Shown: positions 34,917 through 46,600 of the stretch, in pieces
Layout: each line of letters begins with the position of its first letter
How positions within the stretch are numbered: position 1 is the stretch's first letter
Assembly: GCA_009809945.1 (NCBI GenBank)
Contig: WTPW01000194.1
Span: 314,875 to 378,874 of the forward strand
Source of the DNA: Gigaspora margarita
Taxonomy: Eukaryota; Glomeromycota; Glomeromycetes; Diversisporales; Gigasporaceae
Direction: 5' to 3'
Length of the DNA: 64,000 bases
Notes under the pieces: generated by a model
The model's database searches: none
The model's input: only the letters and a program-made list of their open reading frames with translations
Told to the model about the DNA's origin: nothing
Translations under genes and position numbers: made by a program

Positions 34917-35874
34917 GCATACCAGGATATATATTACAAATTTAGAAATTTTGTTGAATAACAAATTACGGGCAGCATATGCATTAAAAACTTTGGATTT
35001 AAATATTAATAGTATTTACGTAGCTGACATAAAATGCTAGAATCCATGAAGCATCAATGAAGCTTCACTTATTTTGGATGATCACAAGCAGTACTGACCA
35101 ATAAAAAAACCATGTTCGCGAATAGAATAATTGAGCATTTTTTGCTACATAAAAATTTGGTAATTTGCAATTATTAAATAGCTAAATAAAAGGCTAAATA
35201 TATCTATAATTATTTAACAGTTAATAGAATTTAATATTAAAAATTGTCAATAGAACAGTAGAATAGAATGAATAGAATTTCAACATAACAATAGAATGCT
35301 AGCACTGATTCACAAGATATATTTAAATAAACCAAACTATCGGTGTTACTAGACATCAGCATATTTCTTAAATGAAACTTTTGAGTTTTGTAAAATTACG
35401 TACGTATATACATATCATGTGTCAGAGTTTAAAAGAATTGAGCTACAAATAGGTAAAAGAATTGAACTACAAATAGGGAGCTATCCCATTTAATAGAAAT
35501 TATTTTATTTTAATTCACTAAAATAGGAACCCATAGAAATAGCTATCAGGAAACGGAGCTGATTAGTACATTAATGAATTAACTCCATAGGCATTGGAGT
35601 TTTTGTTAGAAGATGGTGTATATTGTTGGTTTATTATGGGCGGAAATGTGCGATGTATCTTTATCTTAAGCTTAATATCATTTTTCTATACGTTGGTCTT
35701 AAGTCTTAACTCGGCACTTATCACATAAGTTTGTCATACATGAATCTTCTATGTAGATTTCAAAGTCTTAAGCGGTTTCAACAACTCGCTAAAGTGAGTA
35801 ACATTTGATAAAATCAAAACTGTTCTCATTTCGGAGTCTGGTTCCTGTAGAAAAAATATATTAGACTTAAATTT

Positions 35875-35914
<40 letters not shown>

Positions 35915-36006
35915 CAATGTTAAAAGATTAAATAAGAAATAAAAACAGAAGAAGAGAAGAGGGTGTGTGATTTTTTGAATGAATGTAAATAAGATTAATA
36001 GCTGTT
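34917..36006. other. Intergenic with a 32-bp T run
   Basis: Poly-T at about 35879-35910. A duplicated phrase AGAATTGAGCTACAAATAGG occurs twice near 35434-35480. No gene seen. Confidence 0.45.
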
Positions 36007-36800
36007 ATGAAAAACAATAAACCTCTCAAGTCTTCCGGAAAACTTATTTCTTCGCCTGTCAATTCCGAGGATCTTATTTTTTCTAAAGGCCTTCACGGCC
36101 CTTTTCTTGCCTACGATTCCTTTGCTAATTGTTATTGTGATCAATGTAACGGTCGTCACATTAAGCTTTACACCTGTGTAACTTGTAAGGCTAATTGTCC
36201 TCCTCACATTCGAAAATGTTCCAAATGTGCCGACCAGTATTATTCTTCTAGGCATAAAATTAATTGAAAATATTATGAGAGCCGGAAATCTCGTTTGAAT
36301 TCTAAAAATCCTATTTCTTCAGAAGAGTCTTTAATAAATAAAACATCTAATTTTGTCGTTTATAAGGATTTGTCAGCGATCTGGAACAATGCTTGGTCGA
36401 AATATCTTGACCAACATCCGTAATTTACATGTTTAACCATTCGAATCAAGGATAATTATCCATTTTTAGCGAAAAAGTGCATATAAAAGAAAAATGATGG
36501 TGTCACTAATTTGGAGTCCAACAATCATTTCTCGACATTTTCATTTCCTCGACAGTCAATCCACAGTCACTTTACTGTATTTTTCCTCGAAACATTCATT
36601 TTCCTGAATATTCTATTTCTTCCAAGTTTAATATTTCGTATCTCGATCGTATTCTAAATCATGTGAATAGTGCTAATCGTAATAATATTTCTACGTACAC
36701 AATTCTTTGTTATCTTTACAATCATACATTTCTATTATCAGAATATCGACGTATTTAACGCATTATCATTTCACATTATTCATGCGGTTTTTAATCTAAA
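36007..36800 (+). pseudogene. Cys-rich zinc-cluster-like protein relic
   Basis: The first frame (36007-36267, 86 aa) is better composed than the surrounding AT-rich DNA. It contains CYCDQCNGRHIKLYTCVTCK, ANCPPHIRKCSKCADQYY and a final H, so four CxxC-like pairs that could bind zinc. After the TGA at 36265-36267 the same frame continues (SSEESLINKTSNFVVYKDLS, AIWNNAWSKYLDQHP). Further coding-like pieces follow in other frames (TIRIKDNYPFLAKKC; HFPEYSISSKFNISYLDRIL, about 36592-36655) up to about 36795. I read this as a decayed member of a repeated gene or TE protein family that I cannot name. Confidence 0.55.
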
Positions 36801-37811
36801 CACAAACAACTTTTATGCATACAAATATATAATTAAGTTAATAAAATAGTAAGCACTTGAATTTATTAGATGTCTATTAATTACAAATGTTCTCTATATT
36901 CATTCAATAAAATGAAATTAAATATTAAAAAAAAAAAAATTCATGAACTTAAGTAGCTTAGTTATTCAATTTCATGGATATCAAAAGATATGTTGTGGAA
37001 TTATACAATCAAGTAAAACTTTTCAGATCATGCTTCATATCCTAGAATGATATAATGAAATTGTCGTGCCTTAAGTTGACACTGCATGAAGTTATAACTT
37101 CAGGTGCCTGAAATTACACTTGACTGAAATTAGCCCTTGAAATTAGTTTATTAGCTGGTAATTTTAGGCAAGTGTAACTTCAAGTGCTTGGATTTGCAAT
37201 TTCAAGCAAATGCTAACTAACTTCAGGCAAGACAAATTATGCTCATTCAAATGATCTGAAAAAAATTTGGGTAGGAATTTTACCCGGTTGAAACAACGAA
37301 TTAATATGTTTTTAGTACCGCAGAAAAATAATCGTTCCTCAATATAAATGGCTAACATTAATTGGTTCTTTTTGTTTACGATCGACATTAAAAATTGCAT
37401 ACCTGGTATGTACTGTACGTACGTACATACGTACGAGCAATTTTCAACTGGTCGCAATAATTAATTCCTCATTATTTACCATTTATATTATCACACTAAC
37501 TTAACATTAACAACTAATTGTTATTTTATAGAATAGTCACGCCTTTTATAGATTATAAGAACTTTCTTTTAAATGATCCATTATTTCGAAAAACATCGGT
37601 AATAAAATAAAGGAAAAACAATTAAAATTTGTAATGCGCAGGATTTCGATACGCAGAATTCCGCAGTTTTTATGCTTGGCTTGTTTGGGAACTCGCCACA
37701 TGATTACGGAGAGTAACTCCGCAATAATTAAAACATATATATTTAAACAGTGTGATCAAAAAACGCATGCATAAGTTTTCTCTTTCACTTTTAAACCAAA
37801 TACGAAAAAAA
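36801..37811. other. Intergenic; reiterated AACTTCAGG motif; promoter of the next gene
   Basis: At 37070-37235 short variants of ACTTCAGGTGCCTGAAATTA and GTGTAACTTCAAGTGCTTGG recur about six times, in direct and inverted form. TATATATTTAAA at 37735-37746 lies about 66 bp upstream of the ARH start codon and is a plausible TATA element. Confidence 0.5.
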
Positions 37812-39617
37812 ATGACTTGGACTGAGAATGCGTCTAAACTTAGTAATGATGAAATTTATGATAAATTAAAAGGATGTATTTTTGGTATGATTATATAATT
37901 GTCACATATCAATTGTTTAATGATATAATTTCATATAATTGATTTATTAAGAATTTTCGTTTACGTTATTTTTTTTAGGTGCTGCATTAGGTGATGCAGT
38001 GGGTCTTGCCACAGAATTTTTGAGTAAAGAAAAAGCTAAAAAATTATATGGTATTGGTCCTATATCTTTTGGCAGTGATAAAGGTTACAAATTTCATGTT
38101 GATAGACAAAGAGAAAAATGGTTTGCGGGTGAATGGACTGATGATACTGGTAGATAAAAAAAGATCCATATCTTTTAATTTAAATATGAAATTTTTGAAT
38201 ATTAGTTTTGTTTGATTTAATATTATTTTTAATAATAATGATAATATATTATTATAATTATTATTATTATTATTATTATTAATCATTTAATAGACCAACA
38301 GCTTCTTATTATCGACTCTTTAATTGGCTCTAATGGTATATTCAATACAAAAGATTTCGCAAATCATTTAAGTAAATGGGTTGATGATGGTTATCCAGAA
38401 CTCGACAATAAACCACCAAATGGAATTGGTAAAACTGTTGGTTCAGTTTTGCGTCATTCAAAGTTCAAGAAACAGCCACATCGGGCTGCTTGGGATATAT
38501 GGGTTCAATTTAATTGTAATATGGCTGCAAATGGTGCTTTAATGCGTACTGCAATATTGGGTTTTCCATTCTTTTGGGATGAAAAACAAGTAATCAAACA
38601 AACTTTACAAGCCACTAAAACTACTCATGCTGATCCAAGATGTTGCATTTCTAGTGTGATTGTTACTATTTTAATTTCAAGATTAATTCAAGGAAATATA
38701 CAAGAAACCATTCCAGATCTAGATGATTCGACAAAACAAAATATATTATCATGGATGCAGTCTGGAAATCCTGATAAAAATATTGATAATGATATTGATA
38801 ATGATGATCTTCCACAGAATAACGAATTATCAAAAAGGAAAAGCTTTGTTAAACGAGCGGTAAATAAAGTAGGAAACTTTCTTACTGATAAACATGATCG
38901 AGAATCATTATGGTTTGAACGTCAGAAAAAAATTAGTGCTAGTTTAAATAGCTCAAAACATGATCGAGAAGTTCCTGTAATTCCGGATCCTTTACCTCCT
39001 GGAATGGACACATATGGTGCTGACCCTGAAATGTTAGCATTAACAAAATCTATAATTGATAGATATAAGTTCATGATCAATGCCACATCATTTGACAAAT
39101 TTGAAAAAGTAGAATTTACAAAAGGTTCTCGGTTCAGTAAATTTCAGACTGATATGAGTGAAACTGCTCTTTTACAACATTGTTTTCCCGATACTTTGGC
39201 TGCTTTGAAACTAGATGAATACTCAAGCATTGGATATGTTTATAAATGTCTTGGTGCTGGGTTGTATTGCTTTACAAGAAATTTGAACCAACAAAATAGT
39301 GAAGGTGATGCTTTCAAGAAGATTATTACGGAGCTGGTACTGGAAGCCGGGTAAATTATTTGCTCAAACATAGTTTGAAATTATGTGTATTTAGCATCTG
39401 GTATTTTATATAGTCTTTTTAATATTTTTTTTTTAACCACTTCTTAAAATTTAGGGATGCTGATACAAATGCAGCAGTAGCTGGAGCTTTATTAGGCACC
39501 AGGATTGGATATAATAAATTACCCAAAGAATGGGTTGAAGGCTTGCTATTTAAAGACTGGCTAGAAAAGAGAACTGATAGTCTTTGGGCTATTTTATCTA
39601 ATAAAGAACAAAAATAG
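37812..39617 (+). CDS. ADP-ribosylglycohydrolase family protein, four exons
   Basis: Exons 37812-37884, 37979-38149, 38294-39350 and 39455-39617 join in phase to 487 aa, with GT-AG introns of 94-144 bp. Members remove ADP-ribose from proteins or nucleic acids using two Mg ions. Signature pieces: KLKGCIFGAALGDAVGLATE across intron 1, EWTDDTDQQLLIIDSL across intron 2 (metal-binding TDD), NGALMRTAILG, THADPRC, and AGDADTNAAVAGALLG across intron 3 (second metal-binding DxDTN). All metal ligands are present. An Asp/Asn-rich, charged insert of about 110 residues in the middle of exon 3 separates the THADPRC helix from the C-terminal part and is longer than in minimal family members. AATAAA at 39789-39794. 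It looks intact. Confidence 0.93.
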
Positions 39618-40303
39618 CTTAAGTTTAACATTTAGATATGCTTATTTATTTGATATTTTATGTAATGCATATTTTATGTGCATATTATACGCGCATAATC
39701 GATTTATTTTGAAAAACTCTTGAACTAAAAGAGGTTTTTGTTTAAAATGGTCGATTCCATTATAACTTACTTTCCTAACTTACATATAAATAAATTAATC
39801 GAAATAAAATCTTTAAAATTGAACATATATTACATATAAAAGTTTTTAAGGATTTAAAAAAATTTACCTGAACTGTTTATGAAACAAAGATTTAGTCGCA
39901 TGAAGTGATAATACAATAATATAAAAGTCTTATAACCAAAGATAATCTTTTAAATATTAGAAAATTGAAAAAAAAGGTTCTATGATAAAATGTTAGGGTT
40001 ATAGAATATAGTGCTGTCAAGGAAACCCCAGAAAGTACAATTAGGTATCGATTTCTGAAAAATTGTGATAACATAATTTCGATCAAGGATCTGGTCACTT
40101 TGTTCACAAATATGTTAGATACGTTCAAAATACTATCGCAAAGATTAAAACACTGATGTAACCAGAGATATGCCTCTCGTACGATAATCTAGTTATATTT
40201 CACATATCATATGACCTTATCGAGAAATGAAATGACCTCTATACGATAAAATTTTGAGGGCAGCAAATTATAGGTTTTTCATTTAGCGCTACTATATTTA
40301 AGA
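39618..40303. other. AT-rich intergenic
   Basis: No gene. The 78-aa minus ORF at 39892-40128 has no recognisable feature. Confidence 0.4.
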
Positions 40304-40650
40304 GGTAGTTCGCAGTTAAAGGGTATAATCATTACTAAGTATTATAGTCGGAGCTTATTATAAACTTTTTATAGTAGTGGAATGCCGATTCATTTAGTGA
40401 AAAGTATTTTTTTTTTTTACTAAGTAAGGATCATTTGAATTTTTAATTAAAGTTGTAGAACGTGTTATTACTATTCTAATGATAATAAAATCATTAAAAT
40501 CGGTTGTGTAAAGCACAAGATATTAAGATTTTTTTCTTTTTTACTATATGGTTTGCTCTTATTCACAGAAATGTTCGGCATTCCATTACTATATGAAAGT
40601 TATAGTAAAATGCCCGCCGTATTTTATACCTTTTAACTGCGGACTGCCCA
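40304..40650. mobile_element. TIR element, about 347 bp
   Basis: The ends GGTAGTTCGCAGTTAAAGGG and CCTTTTAACTGCGGACTGCCC are inverted repeats (about 24 bp, few mismatches). The arms stay partly complementary (TATAGTAGTGGAATGCCGA left, GGCATTCCATTACTATA right). It abuts the BACK-TLDc relic, so it may have removed or separated that gene's 5' part. Confidence 0.7.
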
Positions 40651-40654
40651 TTAA

Positions 40655-41412
40655 GTATTTTTGGCAATAAGGTATATCTATGGAGATTTTGTTTCTCTGG
40701 AAAATTTCGATACCCAATTTATTTTTGATTTTATTTTTAGTTATCATATTTATGAGTTCCTTCTTGAAGAATTAGTTGGATCATTTGAAGCTTATTTAAT
40801 CGAGCCTAAAGCCAACTGGTTATGCTCTCAATTTGCTCATGTTTATAAAACTTACTTTCAAAATAGCAAATTAAAAGAACTACAAGAATGGTACAATGAC
40901 ATTTTAGTAAACCACCCAAATATTATTTTTGATTCTGAAGATTTTAACTCACTTAATGAAAATGCATTAATTCCACTTATTAAACGTGACAAATTGCAAA
41001 TGGAAGAGATTAATTATGTCATAAAATGGGGAATTGCGCAAAATCCTGATTCATTGAAGACTGACTTGATGAGAATTTTACTACTCTAAAGCTTACACTG
41101 AAAAATTGTTTATCTCATATCCGATACTTTCAAATGTCCAGCTGAATCCTTAAAAAAAAAAAAAACAAAAAAACCTTGGAAAGATCTGAATAAAAGTATT
41201 TTATCACCAGATCATAAAGTTACATAACCAATTTTACCATTTCGTATTATTTTAAAATTAGAATTACCAACTAGAACAATAGAACCATTTTCAATCGTTA
41301 TTAATGAACATGCGGCTGAAATGCATTATGGATCGATTAAATGCCACTGCATACAATACAAACAATAATCCATATGAATTTGAATTGTTTCGTGAAAGTA
41401 GATAATGGATGC
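40655..41412 (+). pseudogene. BTB/BACK-TLDc protein relic 2, truncated
   Basis: A 142-codon frame (40661-41089) reads YIYGDFVSLENF, then a BACK-type region SQFAHVYKTYFQNSKLKELQ, IIFDSEDFNSLNENALIPLI, MEEINYVIKWGIAQNP. A frameshift follows, then CLSHIRYFQM, then PILPFRIILKLELPTRTIEP and, in frame pieces near 41330-41405, SWIDRLNATAYNTNNNPYEF, the start of a TLDc domain. It stops there; no TLDc core follows. Same family as relic 1 at 30.2 kb, but not a direct recent duplicate. Confidence 0.78.
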
Positions 41413-41784
41413 TGTAATTATTATTTTGGGTTTGTTAGGACATGTCACGCTGGGGTTCTGCGTCAACTAAGTAAATCAAAAAGGGGGACGTTTAAAGCCG
41501 GGTCCATCATGAATTTAAATTAAGGTTAGGGTCAGTTTAGAGACTGTTTAGAGCCTATAGGGCTAAGTTAGCAGGCTCCATATGTAAAATCGTCCCCCTG
41601 ACATTTTTTCTTAATGGACCAAGAAAGGTTTAGACACTCGTTTCTTGTATTTCTCACATTTTTTGCTTTTTTTGCTTGATCCGTGTAAGCAAAAGCTTGC
41701 GATTTTGATTGGCCGTGCGAAACGGAAGATCTCGTGGCTTTAAGCGACCCCTATAAAAGGTGCGATCGACGTTATCCATATTTG
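41413..41784. other. Intergenic, nothing recognised
   Basis: Slightly higher GC than the surroundings. Includes GAGCCTATAGGGCTAAGTTAG-like sequence without a clear element. Confidence 0.4.
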
Positions 41785-41922
41785 GGGACCGCTAAAGCGG
41801 GGTAAACACAGTAGTTACTTTTTGATGCAGTTAGGGTTAGAGGGTTATATAGATATCAAGAATGTAATTTCTGCAGTATGTAGATCGTATATTGAATTTA
41901 CCCCGCTTTAGCGGACCCCCAT
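41785..41922 (+). mobile_element. GC-tipped MITE, family H copy 1
   Basis: 138 bp. The TIRs are GGACCGCTAAAGCGGGGTAAA and TTTACCCCGCTTTAGCGGACC, each tip itself a hairpin (CCGCTAAAGCGG). The interior contains GTTAGGGTTAGAGGGTTATA. Confidence 0.78.
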
Positions 41923-42203
41923 ATGAGGTATATTGTCACAATTTGAAAAAATGGGAGAACAGTGTTTGTGCATTACAAATTAGCTTCGGACGTAGCACGG
42001 ATTCGGGTTTTAATGATATGACCATTAAAGAGAGTTTGTTAATCCATAACTTCTATCTTCCTGCTACTTCGTTCTCACTTCGTTAATACTATGTTCTCAC
42101 TTTGTTCCTACTACCTCCTCCACTTTATTAATCAATGGGCTATATTTATACAATTATGATCTTCACTCTATTCGAAAATGCAGTCATGGAATATACCAAA
42201 TAT
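41923..42203. other. Spacer between the two family H MITEs
   Basis: Begins with CATATGAGGTATATTGTCAC, which recurs inverted at 42352-42382 beyond copy 2. A 64-aa ORF (41892-42086) overlaps copy 1 and is not credible. Confidence 0.45.
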
Positions 42204-42340
42204 GGGGTCCGCTAAAGCGGGGTAAATTCAATATACGATCTACATACTGCATAAATTACATTCTTGATATCTATATAACCCTCTAACCGTAACTGCATCA
42301 AAAAGTAACTACTGTGTTTACCCCGCTTTAGCGGTCCCGG
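42204..42340 (-). mobile_element. GC-tipped MITE, family H copy 2 (inverted)
   Basis: Inverted, about 95% identical copy of 41785-41922 by eye, with the same TIRs and the same internal telomere-like TTAGGG-type stretch (here ATAACCCTCTAACCGTAAC). The two can form a 0.5-kb hairpin loop structure. Confidence 0.78.
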
Positions 42341-42509
42341 TCAGTATTTTTTTCAAATTGTGACAACATACCTCATATGGAAATTTTAGAAGTGGTAAGT
42401 ACATGCACAATCGATAATGATATATAATCGTCAGTTTCACGTAATTGATTTCTTCAAAATTTCTTCTTTCAGACTTAACACTCGCAATTTATAGTCTTCT
42501 TGGTATATA

Positions 42510-45292
42510 ATGACTACACACGAATATTTTAATCGATCGTATACTGAATGGAATATAATAAACTTTCTAAACCAATGTAACGAAGAACCATTCCGGTTAA
42601 AAATAGATTTATACCTAAGAAGTCTTGAAAATCTTATTAACTGTGAGGAAGGAAACCGGAAGAAAAAGGCACAGTTTCTTCTTGATAAATATAAAAGTGT
42701 AAGTAAACATATTGTTTGTTGGAAGTATAAATGGACCCAGGTAGAAATTGTTATTATATAACAACCTGAGATATATAATAATTTGCCCGGATAACCTGGG
42801 TAAACTAATAATACCCGGGTAAATATTTTTTCCAACGGTCCAATCTTTAAGTGGCGTGGCATGGAACCGCCTAGCTTCCATGACATTCAAGACAACTAGT
42901 CGAGCTACAAACCAGCGTTTGGGCACAGGTGACCAGTTATAGCTTACCTGATGCTTCAAGTCTACAAGCCGAGCCAGCGTTGGACCCATCGACACAGGCA
43001 ACCTACAGGCTTGGCTGATTGTTTGATGGGATGGATTAGGATTGAATGAATATATTTATTATTTGAAAAAATTGCTAATTCCTCGAGTCTTCCATTGCCA
43101 GGGTACCAAACCTGATTATAAACTCGCAAGAAAATGGAATAATGAACGCGCAAACAAGCAGATCCATTTTCACCAGCCGATATTCACAAGCGGTGGTACC
43201 AACAACGTTAATATAAGTGGGATTACCAACGGCGGAACTTTCGTTGCAAAGAGGGATCATGAAGAGGTACTGATAAGTATTTTAGATAGTAATTGAGTTA
43301 TAAAACTAATTATTTTGTATTTTTATTTTTTAGAATGAAGAGGATCAAGATCAAAAACATGCAAACCGGACAAAAATGGCGCTTCAATTTCATTGCTACA
43401 TTCCCCTTTCTCGTTCCTTTTCGAATGTCGCTACACCTCCACCACTACCTCCACAACTAAGCAACAATGCTCCTATCGGCTATTTCGGTGACCCTTTGCA
43501 AGTTCAATCTGGCAGTCTTGAAGATGACAGTGATTGTTTTGATGATTTATCTGTGAATGAGAATCCATCAACCGAGGTTCAACACCTTATCTCAAAAATG
43601 CCAAATGTGAAAGATCATCTTTTTAAATACAGTATTGTCAATCTCTCCGAAAAAAATCTCATAGACCCAGTAAATAATGTCTTTTCAGATGATGATAAAA
43701 AAAGAATGAGGAAATTCTGGGAAGATGTATGCATTATATGCTATTGGTTTCAGGTTCCAGTTATTAATAAACCTTACATCTTCTTTTAGGCGGAACCATC
43801 AACTGAAGAAAGTTTGAATACAGTGCGAACATCAAAATGGGAAAAAAGCATTAAGCCTCTGGTTGACAAGTATGCATCTGCTATTGAAGTTAAGTTTGCT
43901 TTTGATGACGAAATTCAAACAATATCAGCAGAAGTTATTTTTGAGAAGCCGTTCGAGGGCAAGCTTGATTTTAGAACACATTATGATCTATTATGGGTAC
44001 AGGACATTTATCGACGATTGTAGGTTGTTTTTATTACTTAATATAATGTACCACAGGAATTAATTAGTTAATTTTCGTATTTATGTTAGTGTGTCCTTGT
44101 TCACCTCATGTTTCAATATACTTCGCGATGCGACTATATCAGAGATAGCCTACAGAGAATCATTTGTTAATCCCATAATTCCCAAGATATTTGACGATAT
44201 TAAAGACAAGATTGGGTTTCAAACGTATGTTAGGTACTTCTAAAAGGAAACAAGACCCTGTATTATGTATCATTTTGATTTATTGTAGTTGTATCCGATA
44301 TAATTTTGGTTTATCAAACATTATATTTACTAGTGGAGAGATAGAGAGCACATTGTGTAAAAAACTTCGAAATCAGACAAATGACCAAAAACCTCGGATA
44401 TTGCTTAGTTCAAAATATGATGGGATTCTAAAAATTTACGTGAATACAAATGAAAATAGAGATTGGATTTTTAGAAGTTGTATAGAATGCGACGGTTGTG
44501 GATTTTAAAAAATATCGCGAAGATTAGAGTTAATACCTCTATCCGGATATATTTTTTATATCCGGATTAATCCGGTTTTATCATAGTATATATCCGGATA
44601 TAAATTTAAATCCGGATTTATTTATATCCGGATATAAAAACACTATGTCACGTTATATCACATGACATAGTATATATCCGGATATATAAATCCGGATAGA
44701 GGTGTTAACTCTAGCGAAGATAAGAAGAAATTATTCAACGGTTTGCAACAACCAAAGATTTGTGTTTTGAAGTCTAAGCAATGAAGTTTATAGAATTCTT
44801 TTATCTTTGTAGCGATGCAGTTGTCTATCTTTTATCAACGACAGCACTACCTACGTCGTAATGTTTCAGAAGAACAGCTTGAATGCCTTCAAAGTTTTGG
44901 TGTATTAGTGTACTGTACGTAATGTATCATGTTGTATATGTTGTATTTATAACAGATTCATTTATGTATTATTTTTTATTATCTACTTTAGAGCGTTAGA
45001 CGACAATTTACACAATGCATCGTGTTAAAGGAGGTTTGCATGTTGTTGATATCCTCTCCAATTTCACGATTCCGGACAGCGAAAGCCAGTTATATGTACT
45101 AGATGAAATAGTTAGAAAAGCTTATTTTTTTAAAGTAGGAGCTCGATTAATCGATTTTTCAAAATTATTCATTGATCTAACTTTACGTTGGTATAGAGCC
45201 GGGTTATGGACTATTACTTAAAGATACAAGAAATCTCAAAAAAGGCTCAACAATATACTGAAAATCCGTTAGAAGCATCACCATCCAAATAA
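42510..45292 (+). pseudogene. Multi-exon gene relic of unknown family, with MITE in an exon
   Basis: Exons 42510-42698, 43102-43266, 43334-43726, 43790-44019, 44090-44224 and from about 44285 join in phase: MTTHEYFNRSYTEWNIINFL at the start, WNNERANKQIHFHQP and NNVNISGITNGGTFVAKRDH in exon 2, an Asp/Ser/Pro-rich exon 3, KWEKSIKPLVDKYASAIEVK in exon 4, LFTSCFNILRDATISEIAYR in exon 5, and GEIESTLCKKLRNQTNDQKP after it. Near 44455 the frame shifts. VVDFKKYRED is then cut by a 189-bp MITE (44525-44713) and continues as KKKLFNGLQQ. Later pieces are FYQRQHYLRRNVSEEQLECL, VDILSNFTIPDSESQLYVLD and YYLKIQEISKKAQQYTENPL, ending at 45292. No known domain recognised. The good codon structure and phases indicate recent loss. 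Confidence 0.7.
44517..44721. mobile_element. hAT-like MITE inside a coding exon
   Basis: The element spans 44525-44713 (189 bp). The TIRs are TAGAGTTAATACCTCTATCC and GGATAGAGGTGTTAACTCTA, flanked by an exact 8-bp duplication GCGAAGAT (44517-44524, 44714-44721). The interior repeats ATATCCGGATATA about eight times in both orientations. The coding frame on either side (KKYRED, then KKKLF) shows the insertion split an exon. Confidence 0.9.
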
Positions 45293-45376
45293 CCAGGTAA
45301 TTAAAAGATAATGATTGATAAGTATTATTAGATGTGACACACCAGGCTTCCATCTGATGTTATTCACAGTATGCGA

Positions 45377-45783
45377 TAAGGCCACGCAAAGTTGATTTTT
45401 CGTTTTGCATTACCCGCCGTCCCATTTTTCAATTTTTTCAATTTTTTTTTTTTTTTTTTTTTATAGATCCCAATTGTCCCAATTGTTCGATTTTTGACAT
45501 CTATTTTTTCACGCTATTTTCATCCGGTGCCACCCGATGGAGACCTTAATTTCCCGTAATTTTCCGATAGGACTGACAGGAAAAATATGGCTGCCGACCT
45601 AATTTTTTGATTCCTTGTTGTTCAAAATGAAAAATTAACCTTGTATAACCTTAAAATGTGATCATTGTTTATTTGCAGTCAATTAAATTTAAAAAAAAAT
45701 ACAAAAAAAAAAAATCCGTCCGTCCGTCCCGAATTTTTAAATCCATATAATGCAAAACGAAAAATCAACTTTGCGTGGCCTAA
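45377..45783. mobile_element. Harbinger-like MITE with TAA duplication, copy 1
   Basis: The element spans 45380-45780 (401 bp). The TIRs are GGCCACGCAAAGTTGATTTT and AAAATCAACTTTGCGTGGCC (about 31 bp), flanked by TAA on both sides. A diverged copy lies at 57449-57747. Contains a T-run near 45435-45460 and a CCGTCC-type tract near 45715. Confidence 0.82.
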
Positions 45784-45975
45784 AGGATTGACTTTCTTTT
45801 CTATAATTTTTTACATTTTAATAAAGTGGGCCCAGAGGCCAATTTTACATTAAAGCCTATGCTTTATAATATAGATCCGGTATCATTATTTAATACTCTG
45901 ATAGTTGAACTAATAAGTATTGAGTTGTGGTACTTTTTGGTTGATTTTTTCCTATGTATTAATATAAAAAAGCAT

Positions 45976-46112
45976 GTCGTGACTAGAGGTGGGGACATTA
46001 GAACATGAAATAACATACGTAATAGCCGTATTTGAGTAATTACCCAAATTTTATATGACGTAAGAAGGTAATTACCCTTGACCTAAGCAATGTCCCCACT
46101 TCTAGTCGTGAC
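45976..46112. mobile_element. hAT-like MITE, 121 bp
   Basis: The element spans 45984-46104. The TIRs are TAGAGGTGGGGACATT and AATGTCCCCACTTCTA, flanked by an exact 8-bp duplication GTCGTGAC (45976-45983, 46105-46112). It shares the TAGAG tip with the element at 44525. Confidence 0.9.
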
Positions 46113-46600
46113 TTTACTGAAAAATTTTTTAATCATTTGTATGTTTGTCCTATATTTTGCTTTTATTTTTTATAAAGCTGGTGCTGACAGTTCAATTTCA
46201 TATACATAATCAGTTTTGTTGCATGTGTATTTGTGAATTTATTTATTTTACTGTGAATTTATTTATTTTATTGATTAATATCGATGTATATTAATTCACA
46301 TATGATTGAGCATTTTTCTTTTTCTGAATTTGATTCAGGGATTTTGCCACGTAAATTTTTATCTATACGTCAAAAAATTGAATATACAGTTAACTCTTAT
46401 ATATCACTCATTTTTTTACTTAAGAATTTTTTTAAAAAATGTGCTTATAAAGAGGTTGTGCTTTTATGGAGGTATTTTTTTATATGGCTGTATGTTTAAT
46501 AGTAAATTATTTTAAGTAAAAAAATGGGATATAGAAAGAGGTTATATATAATGTGATTATAGGGAAGTGATTGTATAGGGGTCGACTGTACATAAAAAAA
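46113..46600. other. Non-coding AT-rich
   Basis: Overlapping ORFs at 46284-46515 are AT-driven with no recognisable motif. Contains a duplicated TGTGAATTTATTTATTTTA (about 46231-46270). Confidence 0.4.

Noticed and set aside
42437-43001. Two minus-strand ORFs (149 and 128 codons)
   Set aside because: They lie opposite exon 1 and intron 1 of the plus-strand relic, whose frame and splice phases are better supported.
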